Positions 36,001 through 48,214 of a stretch of DNA of 64,000 nucleotides are shown here, in pieces. Below the pieces are notes generated by a model, which did not search any database, was not told the origin of the DNA, and was given only the letters and a program-made list of their open reading frames with translations. The stretch covers positions 1,972,533 to 2,036,532 of the forward strand of contig FN649732.1 of the NCBI GenBank assembly GCA_000310025.1, in the 5' to 3' direction. This stretch comes from Ectocarpus siliculosus. Lineage: Eukaryota > Sar > Phaeophyceae > Ectocarpales > Ectocarpaceae. A program made the position numbers and the translations under genes. Numbering within the stretch: the stretch's first letter is position 1; the number at the start of each line of letters is the position of its first letter.

Positions 36001-37042
36001 ATAGACAAGCCTGCCCCACGTTCGTGTCGGCAGGTGCGTCATCTTCCTGACCAGAGTCCAAATGCCCCCTTGGTCCTTGGTGCATCCGATCATTCTCCCA
36101 TTCTTCTCCGAATCAATATTTTTCACTCTTTCTTCGAGGCTGCAGGTTTCTGTGGCAACAAGGAATTCCGCACCTCCATCTATGCGCTCCGCATCTAATA
36201 TAATTGGTTTGTCGCCTGAAAAATATCTCGAGTCTAGATGACCATACGCTACGTAGATAAAGGCGACACTTTCTTTTGTGTAACCAAGAAACTCACATCC
36301 AGTACCCGATACTCTTCTTGCATTTTTGATGGAGCGAAGGTATCTGGTTCAGATCGGGGGAGCGAGGTTGACCCTCAAGAACAAGGTTGGCTGGACTCCG
36401 TTGATGCAAGCCGTGGTCAAAGGAGACCTCGTAATGACCAGGTGAACTGTTCACTCTAGGAGGTTGAAAACAGCGTGGAGGGGAGGCCATTTCAGGGTAA
36501 AACATGATGCACTCAGTGCAGTCTCCCTGCCAATCAAAACATGACGTAGCAGAACCAAAGTATGTAGCCTGCCTGTCGAATAGTAGTGTTGACCTGAACA
36601 TAAACAGAGCTGAAAGAGGAACTTGTCTCAATACTTGGGAACAGGCCGCAGCTGCTATAAGCTATTCCTTCTTCGAGTAGGATTTTGTGAAGTGCCCATG
36701 CGGCCGAGATCAACTTCGTGCGCAGTGTGATTCATTGCACAGTTTCAACAAGATGCACAGATTTCTTGTGAATGAATGAACTCACGCAAAGCTTCACGCC
36801 GTTGTATTTGCAGTCATCGACGGGCCGCACGCGGAATGTTGACTCCGACAACATGGTCTGTACAGCAGTCATTTACTGCGATACCTCACTCGCATTGATC
36901 GTTCGAACACGCAAGGTATTTGGTGGATCGGGGAGCGGCGGTGAATGATGGCAGTCCGGCAGGGGAATCGGTTTTGGATATGGCGAGGCGCTTTTCCGGC
37001 CCAGAGCTCCAGCGGTACCTCGCGGCGAAGGTACACAAATGA
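27035..37042 (+). CDS. Large disordered protein with C-terminal ankyrin repeats
   Basis: Eleven exons join in phase: 27035-27848, 27986-29394, 29996-30098, 30658-30754, 30986-31150, 32369-32480, 33868-34018, 34531-34676, 35235-35308, 36340-36441 and 36916-37042 (3300 nt, 1099 aa). Residues 1 to about 741 are polar and low-complexity: Gln runs, a basic KKRNRPKKKRGKGGG stretch, and an acidic poly-Glu tract near 28768-28800. The rest is an ankyrin array. It includes DIWTAVRRGDATGVRAKLAA, RTPLMVACASGDTEMASLLV, GWTPLMIASGGGRLGVVKVL, WTPLMVACDAGSLATVQVLV, GRTALLRSCIGGHLEVARLL, TSPLGVAAVLGNKELTR and GWTPLMQAVVKGDLVMTR. Ankyrin repeats bind other proteins; the partner is unknown. The lysine-rich patch could be a nuclear signal. 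An alternative end splices at 37030 to an exon at 37462-37521, ending GERGLFRFW. Confidence 0.85.
29840..29945. repeat. (ACC/AAC/ATC) low-complexity tract in ankyrin-gene intron 2
   Basis: About 100 nt made almost only of A and C with scattered ATC triplets precede the exon 3 acceptor at 29995. The tract is open in one frame as a Thr/Asn-rich peptide. The phase of the exons joining at 29394 and 29996 fits without it, so I treat it as intron. Confidence 0.7.
31896..32368. repeat. Tandem duplication (about 245 nt units) ending at a splice acceptor
   Basis: Unit 1 (about 31896-32140) and unit 2 (about 32144-32368) both run from GCGCCGCTTAGCGGAGTGCC through AATTGACCAATCCGATGATA and TGAACCAGAC to TCCCCGATCGGTTCCGTATG. 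The second unit ends at the CAAG used as the acceptor of exon 6 of the ankyrin gene (exon starts at 32369). Confidence 0.95.
32983..33075. repeat. Short degenerate tandem repeat, about 27-nt units
   Basis: Three to four units of the form AGAAGNAGAGNGTTNGAGAA followed by CCCC(G/C) lie in ankyrin-gene intron 6. Confidence 0.65.
33259..33505. repeat. Cluster of four GCAAGT...ACTTGC inverted repeats
   Basis: Short hairpin-forming units with arms GCAAGT/ACTTGC (or one-base variants) and 4-8 nt loops occur near 33268-33281, 33385-33403, 33428-33446 and 33481-33499. Three share the flank CACGC(A/G)AGT. They lie in intron 6 of the ankyrin gene. Confidence 0.8.
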
Positions 37043-38725
37043 AGTGTCAACTGCTTGATCGAGTTGAAATCTGGAGTTTGGACCCTCTGGTTTCGTTGAC
37101 ATTCGCAAACTCAATGCTGGTGTTAAGTTACTAGGCAGGTGAATACGTCCTTCCGGCGGCAAAGGACGAGAATGTGACGAGAGTGAAAGTGAAAGCCTGG
37201 TCACGCCGTGAATCGACCCGACTGGCGCTCGTGATAGACGGGAGTGAAAAAGTATGTCAAAGAGAATACTATTTGTAGGTCATTTTCATTGCCTGACGTT
37301 CCAATGGTGGTCATGAAGTTTCAAGTGCCATATCGCAGTATTTTTGTTCAACGATTGCATGGAATGAATAACAATGTTTATCTTTGCAATGATTTTCATA
37401 TCTTACGCCATATCTTCTCCCAATACGCACCACCTGCCAGGGAGGATTTTCATCGCTCGAGGTGAAGCGCAAGATCGTGCAGGTCAACGACGGAGAGAGG
37501 GGGCTCTTCCGATTTTGGTGAACGGGAAACTACTCAGTATTTGTTGAGGTGTAGCTTCCCGACAGGATCTACATGGTTCGTGACGCACGATTGTGTATGC
37601 ACAGAGCGTTCTGAGCTTGCTTCAAAGGAACGCCGAAATTGACGCCACTTGTGGGGTCAAGATAAGTCTGCTCAGCGGTACACGCGCACCAGGGCGCTGA
37701 CTTCTTCGAGTACGGTGCTCATCGAGGGAAGAGGTTTCCGATCGGATCACGGCGACGACATCAACCCCACTGAATCGAACGAAAAACGTAACAGCAACGC
37801 CCGCTACTGGGCGATTCTTCAGTGATGAGGTTACATCGAGGGAACACCCACACATGCCGACATATGTTGTACCGTTAGCCGGTTTGGATCGGCCTGTCCT
37901 TTGTTATCAGCCGAACAAGACTGAAGGGTTAGGGTTAGGTGCGTATTTTAGGTCTACAACGTGTAGACTTTCCCCCCCAAAGTCACGCCCGTCGCAAAAA
38001 ACGAGCGGGGATCGGGTCGTACAGATTGGAATGTCAAGTACCGGTAGGGCGCTGGGATTCATTTGCCAAGAGGGGGAATCGGCCAGCTGTTCCATTCTCT
38101 CTGGCTTCTGATGCGTTTGAGGGTCATACGAAAACGCCAGGCGGCAGGCTTCAGGTTGTCGTTATCCGTTCATTATGGTATCGGCAACCTTACGCCGATC
38201 TTTCTGTTGGTGAGCAAGAATACCCTGCGACCCCGGCTGATACGGTAAATAAATATTGAAAGGTTTAGACTGGCTCCAGAACTTATGGGACGAAACACAA
38301 CACACCATAACACATCACAACACAACAACACACCCATAACCCAACACGCAAAGGGTGGCGGTTAGCAACACGAAACGGCAATGCCCTCCTCTCTCGGTCC
38401 GAAGTCCTCCCTTTAATGAAACCGGCACTATGTCAACATCCTGTCCCTTTCGAAAAAACTTCGACATCCCCTTCCGCCGGAGTAATGCTATTGCTAACAA
38501 AAATACACAAAACAAAACAGTGGTAGCCTTGTTTTGCAACGCACAGATTGTTCCCCCGTTGCCGGCCGACGTGCCCGCAACCTACGATCGATCGGCGGCG
38601 TTTGCCTGCCGTTGAGCCAGGCATCAGAGAACAGGACGAGAGCATTGAACGAAACATGCTAGTGCTACCATACTTTAGGAGGGAGTAGAACAAGGAAAAG
38701 GTTTCCTCCCATCAGCCGACAAGCG
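37043..38725. other. Intergenic region between converging ankyrin and coiled-coil genes
   Basis: Apart from the possible alternative ankyrin-gene exon at 37462-37521, no coding signal was recognised. The region contains a short telomere-like AGGGTTAGGGTTAGG at 37926-37940 and an A/C-rich tract at 38295-38350. Confidence 0.5.
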
Positions 38726-41700
38726 CTACGGCTTCCAGGCGCGGATGCTGCTGCAGGTGCTGCTGTTTACCGCGGCCCCTGCCAACCCACCCCCGCTGCC
38801 ACCCCTTCCCAGCCTCCGGTCACCACCACCAGGCCCCGGGCTCGTACGCGACGGCGCCAAACTCGACCTCAGTCCCCGCCTCCTCCGCATCAACGACACG
38901 TGCTCCCTGGCGCCGCCACCACCGCCGCCGCCCGACCTTGCCGATGCCAAACGTGTCGAGGCTCTCTCCCGTGGGGTGCGTTCCGACGCCGACGCCGACG
39001 CCGCTGGCGGCCCTCTGCTCACCGCCGTAACGGTGCCACTAGCACCGCTACTTCTAAAGCTATCACGTTGCGAAGAATACCTCCCCGCGAAGTTCTTGCC
39101 GCCACCGCTACGCCGAGTCGCACCGCTGGGTCCAACGCCAGGGTTAACGTCAACGACGGAAGGACTACCGTGCGCCGCTGTTCGCCGTGGATTCGACACG
39201 CTGCCGAGCGATACGTCCGTGGTGTCCGCCAGGTGCCCTCCCCCGCCTCCCACGGCAAAGGAACTCCCGACCGCCCCGCCCTTCTTCTTCGTCTTGACCC
39301 ACGGCTGCGCCCGGTGCGAAGGCGGGGCGCTCAGGTGCCGTCGCCCACGCGCGCCGGTACCGGTAGCGGAGCGGGGAGGCCTACCGTGCCTGGTGTCCGG
39401 TAGCGTGGTAGCAGCACGGGCGCCGGGGACGCGGACGCTGACTCTTTGTTGCCGGGGGGCGTTACTACTACCCCGGACCTCCCGGCCGGCGGAAGAAGAA
39501 AACGATGCCTGCGTCCTTCTGGCGCCGTTCGGTCGTGTGCGAGGAGACGGAGAGGCTCGCGTTGGCTCCCTGGCTTGCGGGCGGCGACTTCGGGCGGAGG
39601 GGTCCGCGCGAGCACGCCGGGTACCCGCCCTGTGGGAGCTCGGCGCGACTACGCCCGCCCCCCTCCCACCTGTCTGGCCGCGAGGCTCGAGTGAGCTTGC
39701 TCTGACGGCGGCTGGCTGTCGCCGCCGGGAAAAATCTTGGAAATTTCCTAGGCGGGACGTCGACCCATGCCCGCCGGGGAAAACGGCGTCATCGTCTACT
39801 GCACCGTGTCCGTAACGGAGCACCCTGTGTCCTTCCGTCTCGAAGCCGCCGCCATCGCCATCTTCCGTACCAGAGATATCCTCTGCTAGCCCCATCCCGT
39901 CGTACAGCTGCCCGTGGCTATCTTCGTGCCGCCACTCTCCGTACTCCATTCCCACGCCTCCCTCCAGCGCGAAACTGCGCTCCTCCGCCGTCAAGTGGTC
40001 CAGCGTGGCCTCTCTTCTCTCTTCCGACGCACCATCACCATCATGATCCATCTCGGCGGTTTCCCCTGCCGGCGACGCCGGCCCTCCCCCAAACCGCCGA
40101 GCCCCAGCTCGTGTGGTGGCATCAAAACCGGCGGCAGCGCCATCGCTGTCTTGTCGCCCCCGCACCCCTCCCGCCTCATCCCTCGCAAACCCACTGCCCA
40201 GTGTAGCCGCCGGCCGGTCAACAACAGCCCCGTCGGGCCGGTCCACGTAGGCGGCCCCCACCGCCGCCGGCTGGACCGCAACTTCGACGGATTTACCAGC
40301 GCCGAGTTCTCCAGCCGCGAAGTCGCGCCATCCGGGGGGAAACAAGGCGGGGACCAAGCTCCGCCAGTTGGGTTCTCGGTACTCCGTCTCCTCCGCTCCT
40401 CCGACCATCACCGCCGCCACCGCGTCAGCGGAAGCCGCCGCATCGGCTTCTCCCTCGCTACCCCCGCGCCCCCCAGGAAGGATTCCCCCGCCGTCGTCAC
40501 TACCACCGCCGCCGAACCCTTCCCCGGCGCTAGGCACCTTCGCTTCGTCGCTTCGTGGCGAGGAGAGTAACCGCAGAGGTCGTTCCCACGACCCTGGCGT
40601 CCGTTCTAAAGGCCCCGCGGCGTCACCGCTGGCTTGCCCCGAAGGGTCGCCGGCGATCCCGTTGTCGGCCGACCCCCGGCCGACCCCACCTCCATTGGGG
40701 GATCTCTGCGTGTCTCGGCGCTCGCGCGGCTGCCCGGGAGGAGTAGGGGTAGGTTCCCCCAGCTGGCCTAACGCCCATCTCAGCCGCGCGCGTGCTTCCA
40801 CCTAAACACGCAAAGAGGGAACCGGTTCGGGAAAATTCAGTACATACACGCGATCATGAGGGGGGGTCGTCACCCTACAAAAGGTTTCACGACCGACCAG
40901 CTGTGTCTAAGAAGGAAGTTTCGAAGGTGTGGCATGGGGCAGAGAAAGAGTTCAGGCCGCTGCACGACAACTATTTGGAGCATGATCCTCATCACCAGTA
41001 CAGGATGTCACCACTCACGCGGACGCAGACGATTCGTCGCCGTTGCTCAATTGTCCGTACGAAAGCCAAACATACCCGTGGGACGAGAAGATAACTTTTC
41101 CATTTCCGTGCGCGGTTGTACGCACGTACGGGCAACAAAGGACGCCCAAATAAAGCACCTGAACAACATCCAATAGAGCTACTTCCGGCATTCAATGTGA
41201 CATATGCTACAACAATGTGTGGAAATGTTGATACACCGATCTTTTCCTTCTTGGGGGCTATCCTGCGGTATAACGATGCCAGTTCGGTCATGATTTCTTT
41301 GACATTGGGACATCATCACATACGTTCCAGCGAAAACACACGAGCGCACCTCGCCCCCTTCCGCCTCCATCAGCTCCTTCTCTAGCAAACCCAGCCTAGC
41401 TTCGAGAGCCACGCATCTCTGGTTTGCTGTCTCCAGGAGCCGTTCCAGGTCCGCCACCTGTCATGTCGTGGGAGGGAGAGAACCCAAGCACAACGAACAA
41501 GGTCAATCCTCTGGAAGGCAATTGGTCAGGCCGGCCCCCGAAATAGATGAGTTTTCAAGAAGAGCAGAGTTGAGAAGCGGGGGAAGGTTTGTGACCGCTT
41601 GACTATTTAGCGATGCTATGCGAATGTTTTAAGGGTAAGTGAGGAGGAGAACACCAAGTGAAGGAAGCGAACACTGTTGTAGCAGCAAGGAAGCGCCAAC

Positions 41701-44700
41701 CTAATTTTTGCTCAACGAGGATGCCTATAAACAGCGTTGTTGACCTCTCCGATCCGTGGTCGTACACATGTGCTGCAAATTTTTGATATCGGAGATATCC
41801 AGACCCTTGCACACGGCGCAGAAGAACGGCAACTCTTTTTGTGGTGTGAAACCAACAGTCTACGAAAGCCTGGCAGGCAAAAAATGATGGTGCCACATAC
41901 AGCACGTCCGGCCCTTCGTGGTACCTGTGCCCGCAGGGAGCTGACATCACGCCCGGTCCCCTCCTCCTCTACACGCCTCCGCAGGGTCTCCAGTTCTGAC
42001 CGCAGCTCCTCGCACTCCCCTTTCGAGTCGCGAAGGTCCTGATACAGTACCACAGCAGCAGTCACATGAAAACGGCAACACCAGACAAGAGGAGCAGAAC
42101 CAAACGGATCAGCCCAAGCGTTGGTGTCGATGTCGGCCATGGTCATGGTAGCGTCTCAACGATGACAATACAGATCAAACAGACACAGGCGTGGCTCACA
42201 GCAAAACGAAAGGTATCCTGCACGTCCACTTCGAAAGCGGAAAAAAGCAGGGAGAACACCAGGCGCATTGCTCACGCTGAAGACAGCCGTGCAGAAGGAA
42301 AACCGATTTTACCCAGCGAAGTAAAAACAAGTTGGTACCGAAATCGCGTCGTATTTTTCTCCCCCGCCAGGCCGCCACCAAGGAAAAACATCTCAGGTAT
42401 GCAGGAGGGATGCCGCTGCAGTTGTCGAGCCCCCATGACTCGTCTGTTAAATCCAGCATGCTGATGGTAAGCCTAAGAACAACCCTAACCCGAACCTAAC
42501 CCTCACCCTAACCGCCCTGTCTGCCGCGGCCGTCGCAGCGCCCGCTTCTTCCTCCGCGCTTTTCTCGAGTGACGTTACCTATCCAGCGTTTCGGGTAAGA
42601 CGGGGGGGATAGTGTCTAGCGCTAACCTAGAAGTGCTTCTTCAAAAGATAGAGACGGCGGTAAGTACTTAGTCCGCCCCCCCCCCGCCCCCCCCCGGTGT
42701 TTGCCATCGGGGTTTGGGTTTTCGTTGCTTGGCAACGACGTTGTAAAACAAGCCCCCCACTCGGTGTTTGCCATCGGGATTGGGTTTTCGTCGCTTGGCA
42801 ACGACGTTGTAAAACAAGCCAATTCACTTCGTGAACTCGACAACCAGGTTACCGTTTTTTTTTTTTTACCTCGTTTTTTTTTTTGGCGGTAACCATAATG
42901 GTGGTCGAGTAGATCATGTTGTGCGGGGTCGAGAACCCTCACTCCGCGCAACGGGGGATGATCGCACCACGTTGTGTTAAAATGGTCAAGCTTCCTCGAG
43001 GCAGTTACACAGTGCTTACAACTGTCTCTGGAAGTGAAAGCACCAGAAAATAAATTAAGTCATACGTAGCTGTCATCCGTACGCAAGGAAGTAAGCACAA
43101 GATGCCGAACACCCTTAGCAGGATGCAGCTCACCCTTCATGCGACTCGCCAAATACCTCACGGCGCTTCGCGCTTGGTGATGTGAGAGCCTGGTCCGGTG
43201 AGAACCCGGCGTGCTCCGTCCCGGCTTTGTAGGGATGCGAGGTCAATGGTCTAACGATTACGGCATGCACGACTATGAGTACACCCCCCCCCCCCGCCTT
43301 CGTGAGCCCAACACAAACAACGAAATTACTGCGTGCATACAATTTGGAACTCCTGGGACTCCCCCGTAAGTGCCCCGGGGGTTGAGACGCTAGCCGACGC
43401 CTCGTGGTCTATATTTGTAATCATAGTCAGCGGCTATGACCTGGTTCCCAGGTGTAAATGCACACCCGTCTGTTGGTTGCAAATGCGCCTACGAAGCATT
43501 TCGCTTCTATGGCGCAAAATCCGCGGATCGCTCCATGACTCCTCACGTGCGCGGTGCGACTCGGAACACAAAACTGTCAAAACGGATGGAACCATATTGC
43601 CACACACCGTTTCCACGGCGAAACCTTGACACGGACAAGGCACAAAAGCACATCGCGTCGTGTGAAAAACTCCCGCCCTCCAAGCAGCAAAATTCCCCCG
43701 TCAGTATTGCCACTTCTACTCAAAGCCGCAACACGACTTGGAGCTATTCCACCGCACTTTCAACCCTGCGCCGTCTAAGACCCATCGTCGCAGCTACGGG
43801 AATGAACTCTTCTGTATTCTAGTATTTATTTTTCTTAGACTATGCCGGTATGGAACCTTCACCGCTTGCACCCACCTTTGCTAGCGCGGAGTGTAAGTCT
43901 CTCTCCATCCGCACTCTTTCCGCGTCCGCCCCTGCCCGAGCTGACCGCGCCTCCGCGGCGGCAGCATCCGCCTGCCTCAACCTAGCCTCCAGCTCGCGGT
44001 TATCCTTTCCAAGGGCAGCAGCGGGGTACAAGTAGTGTGTCGGGGGAGGGGCGGGGGTACTGATGTTTTGCATTCCTCAGCGGTTAGACCATTGTGTGTT
44101 GGGGGGGGGGGGAGGGGATGAAGATGCAAGCGACCAAAAAAACAATTAAGAGTCCGTGGTGGAAATCTTACCCAAAAGGTAGGCCAGGAAAGGCCGGCCA
44201 CTAGAGCTGAAAGCAGGGTGGAATCGAGAATTTCCTTACGACTGGCCTGGCACATGGCACAGCCAAGCGCAAGGAAAGGCTGGGACGTGCCTCGCGCGTT
44301 GCCCACCCCAAACTCAAACCCGACTCCAAATCATTCTCCACTGCTCTGACTCGCTAAGAACGGCGTTACAACATGTCTCCCCGACGTAGATCTCGTAGAT
44401 ACCTCACGGAGTCGGGCCATGGTCTTGTCCGCCTCTTCGGCCCTCTCCTCTCGTGAGGCAACCAGCCTGTCGCAGCGAGACTGCAGAGCCTCCAGCTCTC
44501 CCATCAGAGTCGTTGTCATGCGCTCTCGTCTGCATCGCGAGCAGACACACACGGTACGATAGCAATGAGAAAACCTATCGTTCGATACCGGCACATGGAG
44601 AGAATACTTTCTCACTTCTGTTGCCACTGAAACCCGCACTTGCATCTGGGGCAATTGTTATTGGGTGTGGACGCCTTTCGGGGGCTCCACTTTCTTGTTG

Positions 44701-47700
44701 GTCTCCGCGAACACATCATCAAACAGATGAAAACACCAAACTGAACAGAAAATTCGGCGAACCTTCCGCCCTACCGGGTAGTCGTGTACGGGGATGTGCG
44801 ACTGCAGTGTTTGAAGGTTTAGCCGGAGTCATCGCCTCCACACTACACCGAAACAACAAACTCAAGATAACTATGGAGCGTCAGCGCCGCTCACGGCAGC
44901 CCTGTCTCGCTTGAGCCTATGGAACGTCTCGAGGACACACCCGATACAAAATTAAGTATCTTCTACATACGCCTAGACCATGCGTCGGGATTACTCCTCT
45001 AGGCTTGCTTGCGTGCAGATTGACCTTCTTGGGGACAAAGCGTTCAGTGGAAAGGCCCCCGGGGGATGGACTGACACACGAAAACAACGCTCAAGACGAA
45101 TGGCTGTCCCCAAACGCCTTGAGTGCAGCCTCGCTGCGCACGAAGGGCGGCCATCCCTCAGCCTGTATCGAGGTTTGGAGGCTTCTTCTTGGCATTTAGC
45201 TGGGGTCAAGCCACGAATCAAAGCAAACGCCGTTGCTGCTCGAAGAGGGGTAACCCCGCCGCCGCAGCAAGTACGCCAGCCTACCTCTCTACTGCTCGGC
45301 CAAAAAAGTGGGTTCATATGGGCGACGAATACAGCACGTGCGACGAACACAGCAAGCGTCGCTGTTGCTCAAAGAGGCAGGCGCCTCCCGCTTCTGCAGC
45401 CATTACCCTGACAAGCCTACCTCTGGAGCTCGGCCTCTCTGTCACCCACGGTGGCCCTGGTTTCCTCGAGCTTGCGCCTGAGCGTTTCGGTCTGCCCCCT
45501 CCTCTCACGCCTCTCGTCCTTTAGGGCAGAAACCGTCGAAGCCAGCTCGCGCTCCAGTTGCTTCACCAACACGCTCTGGGGCAGGGGTGTCAAGCGTAGT
45601 GGGGACCAAAACGTACTTCAAACGGGACGTTTTTCTGCGACTACTGTGACTAACAAATATTCTCCTTCGAAAAGGTGCAAAGAAGAGCAGGGCGGGGAGT
45701 GTGTGGGGGGGAGGGGGGGTCAAGAATTATCGATACGGTTTGCTCAGAAATCGAACGCTGCATAGTCGCAGCAACAACAAAACACGAAAAAGGCTAGTCG
45801 GCTCTGCACCTGCTCCTCCCGCTTGGTTACAAGCTTTTCCGCCCATGACGCGCTTCTGAAAGCATCACCACCTTTACCCGCCGCCGCCAGGCCACCAAGC
45901 TGGTAACCGCCGCTGCTGCCGCCCACGCCAGCCCAAGAACTCCCCAAAAAACGCCCGCCCGCACCGCCCTCGCGCTCCACCAACCCGACGGTCGCGTAAT
46001 CGTTGACCTTGCGGTGGCGCGAGGGGGATTCTGCGGCCTTACGCCCGACGAAGCTGCTGTCGGCGTAACCCTTGACGTGGGCCTGTTTGGTAGCCGGGGG
46101 CAGCGGCGGTTCGATGGCTGCCGGCGGGCCCATGTCGCTGCGGCCGTTGTCGGCCGGCTCGAAGCCGACACCACCGCCGACGACACCGTCACCGGACCGG
46201 GGCCCTGCAACGGGTCCGACTCCGTCCGCGGCGGCAGCCGACAGCGTACGGGTCCGCGCGCGGCCGCCGCCATGCCCTCTGGTACCACTACCTTCTTCCA
46301 CATTGCCGAAGGCTGAAGCGGCGCCGGGGACAGCGCCGAAGACGGAGTGGAGCCCCCGGTCGGGCGATGTGAGGGCCTCGTTCGCGATGGCGGACGCGCC
46401 GTCACCGCCGGCGAAACGCACGGCCGTCGTTCCCGGTGTTGCGTGCGCCTTCGGGGCGGTACCGGAAGCCTCGCCCGTAGCATAAGCGGCCGCCGTGGTG
46501 ATCTTCTCGTCGCCTCTACTCCCACGCCGCGACATGGCCGTCAATGATGGCTGCTTCTCGACTGGGGGTTGTTCTTCCCGTCGCCGGGAAACGTTACCAC
46601 CACCACCGCCGCCAGTCTGCATTGGGTCAAACCCAACTGCGGTGCCCCCAGAAGACCTTTCCTCGGCGTGGTAGTTGTCGGCTGCCGAAAAAACAACACC
46701 TTGCGCGTCTACAGCACCCCTGCTGCCACTTCGGCCTGTGCCGCTATCCGCAACGGCCTTGAAAGGGTCACGAACGCCTCGCAAGGATCGCCCGCTGTCG
46801 CCGCCAAAGCCTTCCGCGCTAGCACGGCCGCCGCTCTCCTCTCCCCCGCGTGTGGTACCGGCCCCACCCCGAGACTTATCCGTCCTCTCTCGCGTTATCG
46901 CCGCCAAGAAACCTCCACCAATGTCGCCGACTCCGGCATACCGCTGGACCCCGGCTCCGCCGCCGAGGCGATCACCATCGGCGGTGCTACTGCCGTAATT
47001 GTGCCGGCCTCCCGCCGAAAGCTCCCCAACATACGATGCACTACCGGTAACATCACCACGGTCACCGCCGCCGCCGTCACTGACGTGGGTATCGCTGTAT
47101 ACTATCCGTTGTCTGGTAATGCTCGTGGGTGACGGTGGTAGCGTGTCTTCGGCGCCGTTAAGGGTGGCGGAGGAAGGTCGCTCTAGCGCATGCCTAATCC
47201 TTTCCGGGCAAGCAGGAGAGGGGTGCAAAACGCGCGGACACAGGCAAGATGATCGGGTCCGACAGGACAGGGTATTGAAAATCGAAATTTAACCCTGGAC
47301 TATTGTCTGTGCATAGAGATGAACTTGTTTCGTACTTGCAAGCATAAGAAGACTGAAAAGGGGGGCGGGAGAACATGGTGCAGACTATTTACTGCTGCTC
47401 TGTGTCCGGAGATGATATAGAGCCAGTGTGGCTTGACCCACTGACCCGGGGTATCCCATCACAAAGATCGTAAGCAGCACTACGTCTAGGCGAGAGGCTG
47501 TGAAAGATGAACGGGGCACCGGCCTTGTGTCGTGATCACCGGCTGACGCACCGGCGCCGGCGTGTTGCATGTCTCTCGCTTCTGCAGCAGTCAACGTGCG
47601 TGCTCGGAGATGCCCACGAAAATGAAGGTACTTCCGTGTGTGTACGGATATCTGTGGATGTGTATGAAACGTTGCAGCTGTCGTCGTTGTCAACCTGATC

Positions 47701-48214
47701 ATACATAGAGTCTGCCCCCTTTACGCCGTGCCAGCAATAGCCACAAGACCACGCTTCGCTTGCCGTCGACAACATGCATACAGTGTACCGCCCCCACGTT
47801 GTCTACAACTGAACAACTGCTGTTGTCCACAGCACTACTCTTATATTTGAATTTCATAACGGCTGCTGCGGCGTACACAGAGTACAGCAGTAGATATCAC
47901 AGGGCGTTTTCACTTACAAAGTAGACGCAACTTACGAATCTACCCTCGCCGACAGACCTTACAACACACATGGGTGCCACCAATTATATTGCATCAATGC
48001 TAGAGCTCACTACTACTCACTTGCTGCGACTGGGTGAAGCCTCCCTCGCCGCCCTCTTGAGCTGCTCCAGCTCGAGCCGCTGCTCCTTGATCAAACGGTG
48101 GTAAATGCTGTCTCCATCGTCCTTAATAGAAGCCGCAGCAGCGGAATCGGCACCGACACCAGCTTGCCCTTCGAAACCATCGTGTCCTTTGGCACCATCA
48201 CAGTCGTCTGCCAT
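38726..48214 (-). CDS. 1428-residue disordered and coiled-coil protein, function unknown
   Basis: Eight minus-strand exons join in phase: 48214-48021, 47193-45810, 45575-45421, 44529-44403, 44004-43876, 42038-41925, 41457-41350 and 40801-38726 (4287 nt). It starts MADDCDGAKGHDGFEGQAGV, with a short helix HRLIKEQRLELEQLKRAARE. Residues about 65-515 are Gly/Ser/Ala-rich and disordered. Residues about 515-740, spread over five small exons, form a coiled coil: VLVKQLERELASTVSALKDE, MGELEALQSRCDRLVASREE, DNRELEARLRQADAAAAEAR, DLRDSKGECEELRSELETLR and ADLERLLETANQRCVALEAR. The last 690 residues are again disordered, rich in Gly, Ser, Arg and Pro, and end SICSSIRAWKP-like (CSSIRAWKP). The plan resembles cytoskeletal or centrosomal scaffolds, but I recognise no family. 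The long antisense frame at 38745-39815 is a GC-bias shadow. Confidence 0.8.
42470..42516. repeat. Interstitial telomere-like repeats (CCCTAA variants)
   Basis: CCCTAACCCGAACCTAACCC followed by TCACCCTAACCGCCC forms about five degenerate telomere-type units in intron 5 of the coiled-coil gene. Confidence 0.8.
42696..42820. repeat. Tandem duplication of a 58-59 nt unit with internal palindrome
   Basis: Units at 42696-42754 and 42763-42820 share GGTGTTTGCCATCGGG, GGGTTTTCGT and TTGGCAACGACGTTGTAAAA. Each contains the small palindrome GTTGCTTGGCAAC (second copy GTCGCTTGGCAAC). The repeat lies in intron 5 of the coiled-coil gene, next to C-rich runs. Confidence 0.9.
43187..43297 (+). repeat. Poly(C)-ended dispersed repeat, copy in coiled-coil gene intron 5
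   Basis: This is the best match to 23483-23592. It contains GTGCTCCGTCCCGGCTTTGT, GGTCAATGGTCTAACGATTA and CGGCATGCACGACTATGAGT, and it ends in a run of about 12 C. Confidence 0.9.
44046..44095 (-). repeat. Poly(C)-ended dispersed repeat, inverse partial copy
   Basis: GGGGGTACTGATGTTTTGCA followed by CGGTTAGACCATTG is the reverse complement of the family 3' end (CAATGGTCTAACG...GCATGCAAAACATGAGTAC). It lies in intron 4 of the coiled-coil gene. Confidence 0.75.

Noticed and set aside
38745-39815. 356-codon open frame on the + strand, Pro/Leu/Arg-rich
   Set aside because: It is the exact antisense of the last exon of the minus-strand coiled-coil gene. GC-rich codons on one strand keep the other strand open.
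43187-43297. Possible tRNA gene (GGTCAATGGTCTAACG resembles an A box)
   Set aside because: No B box, no acceptor-stem pairing and no cloverleaf could be drawn. The sequence recurs as a dispersed repeat.
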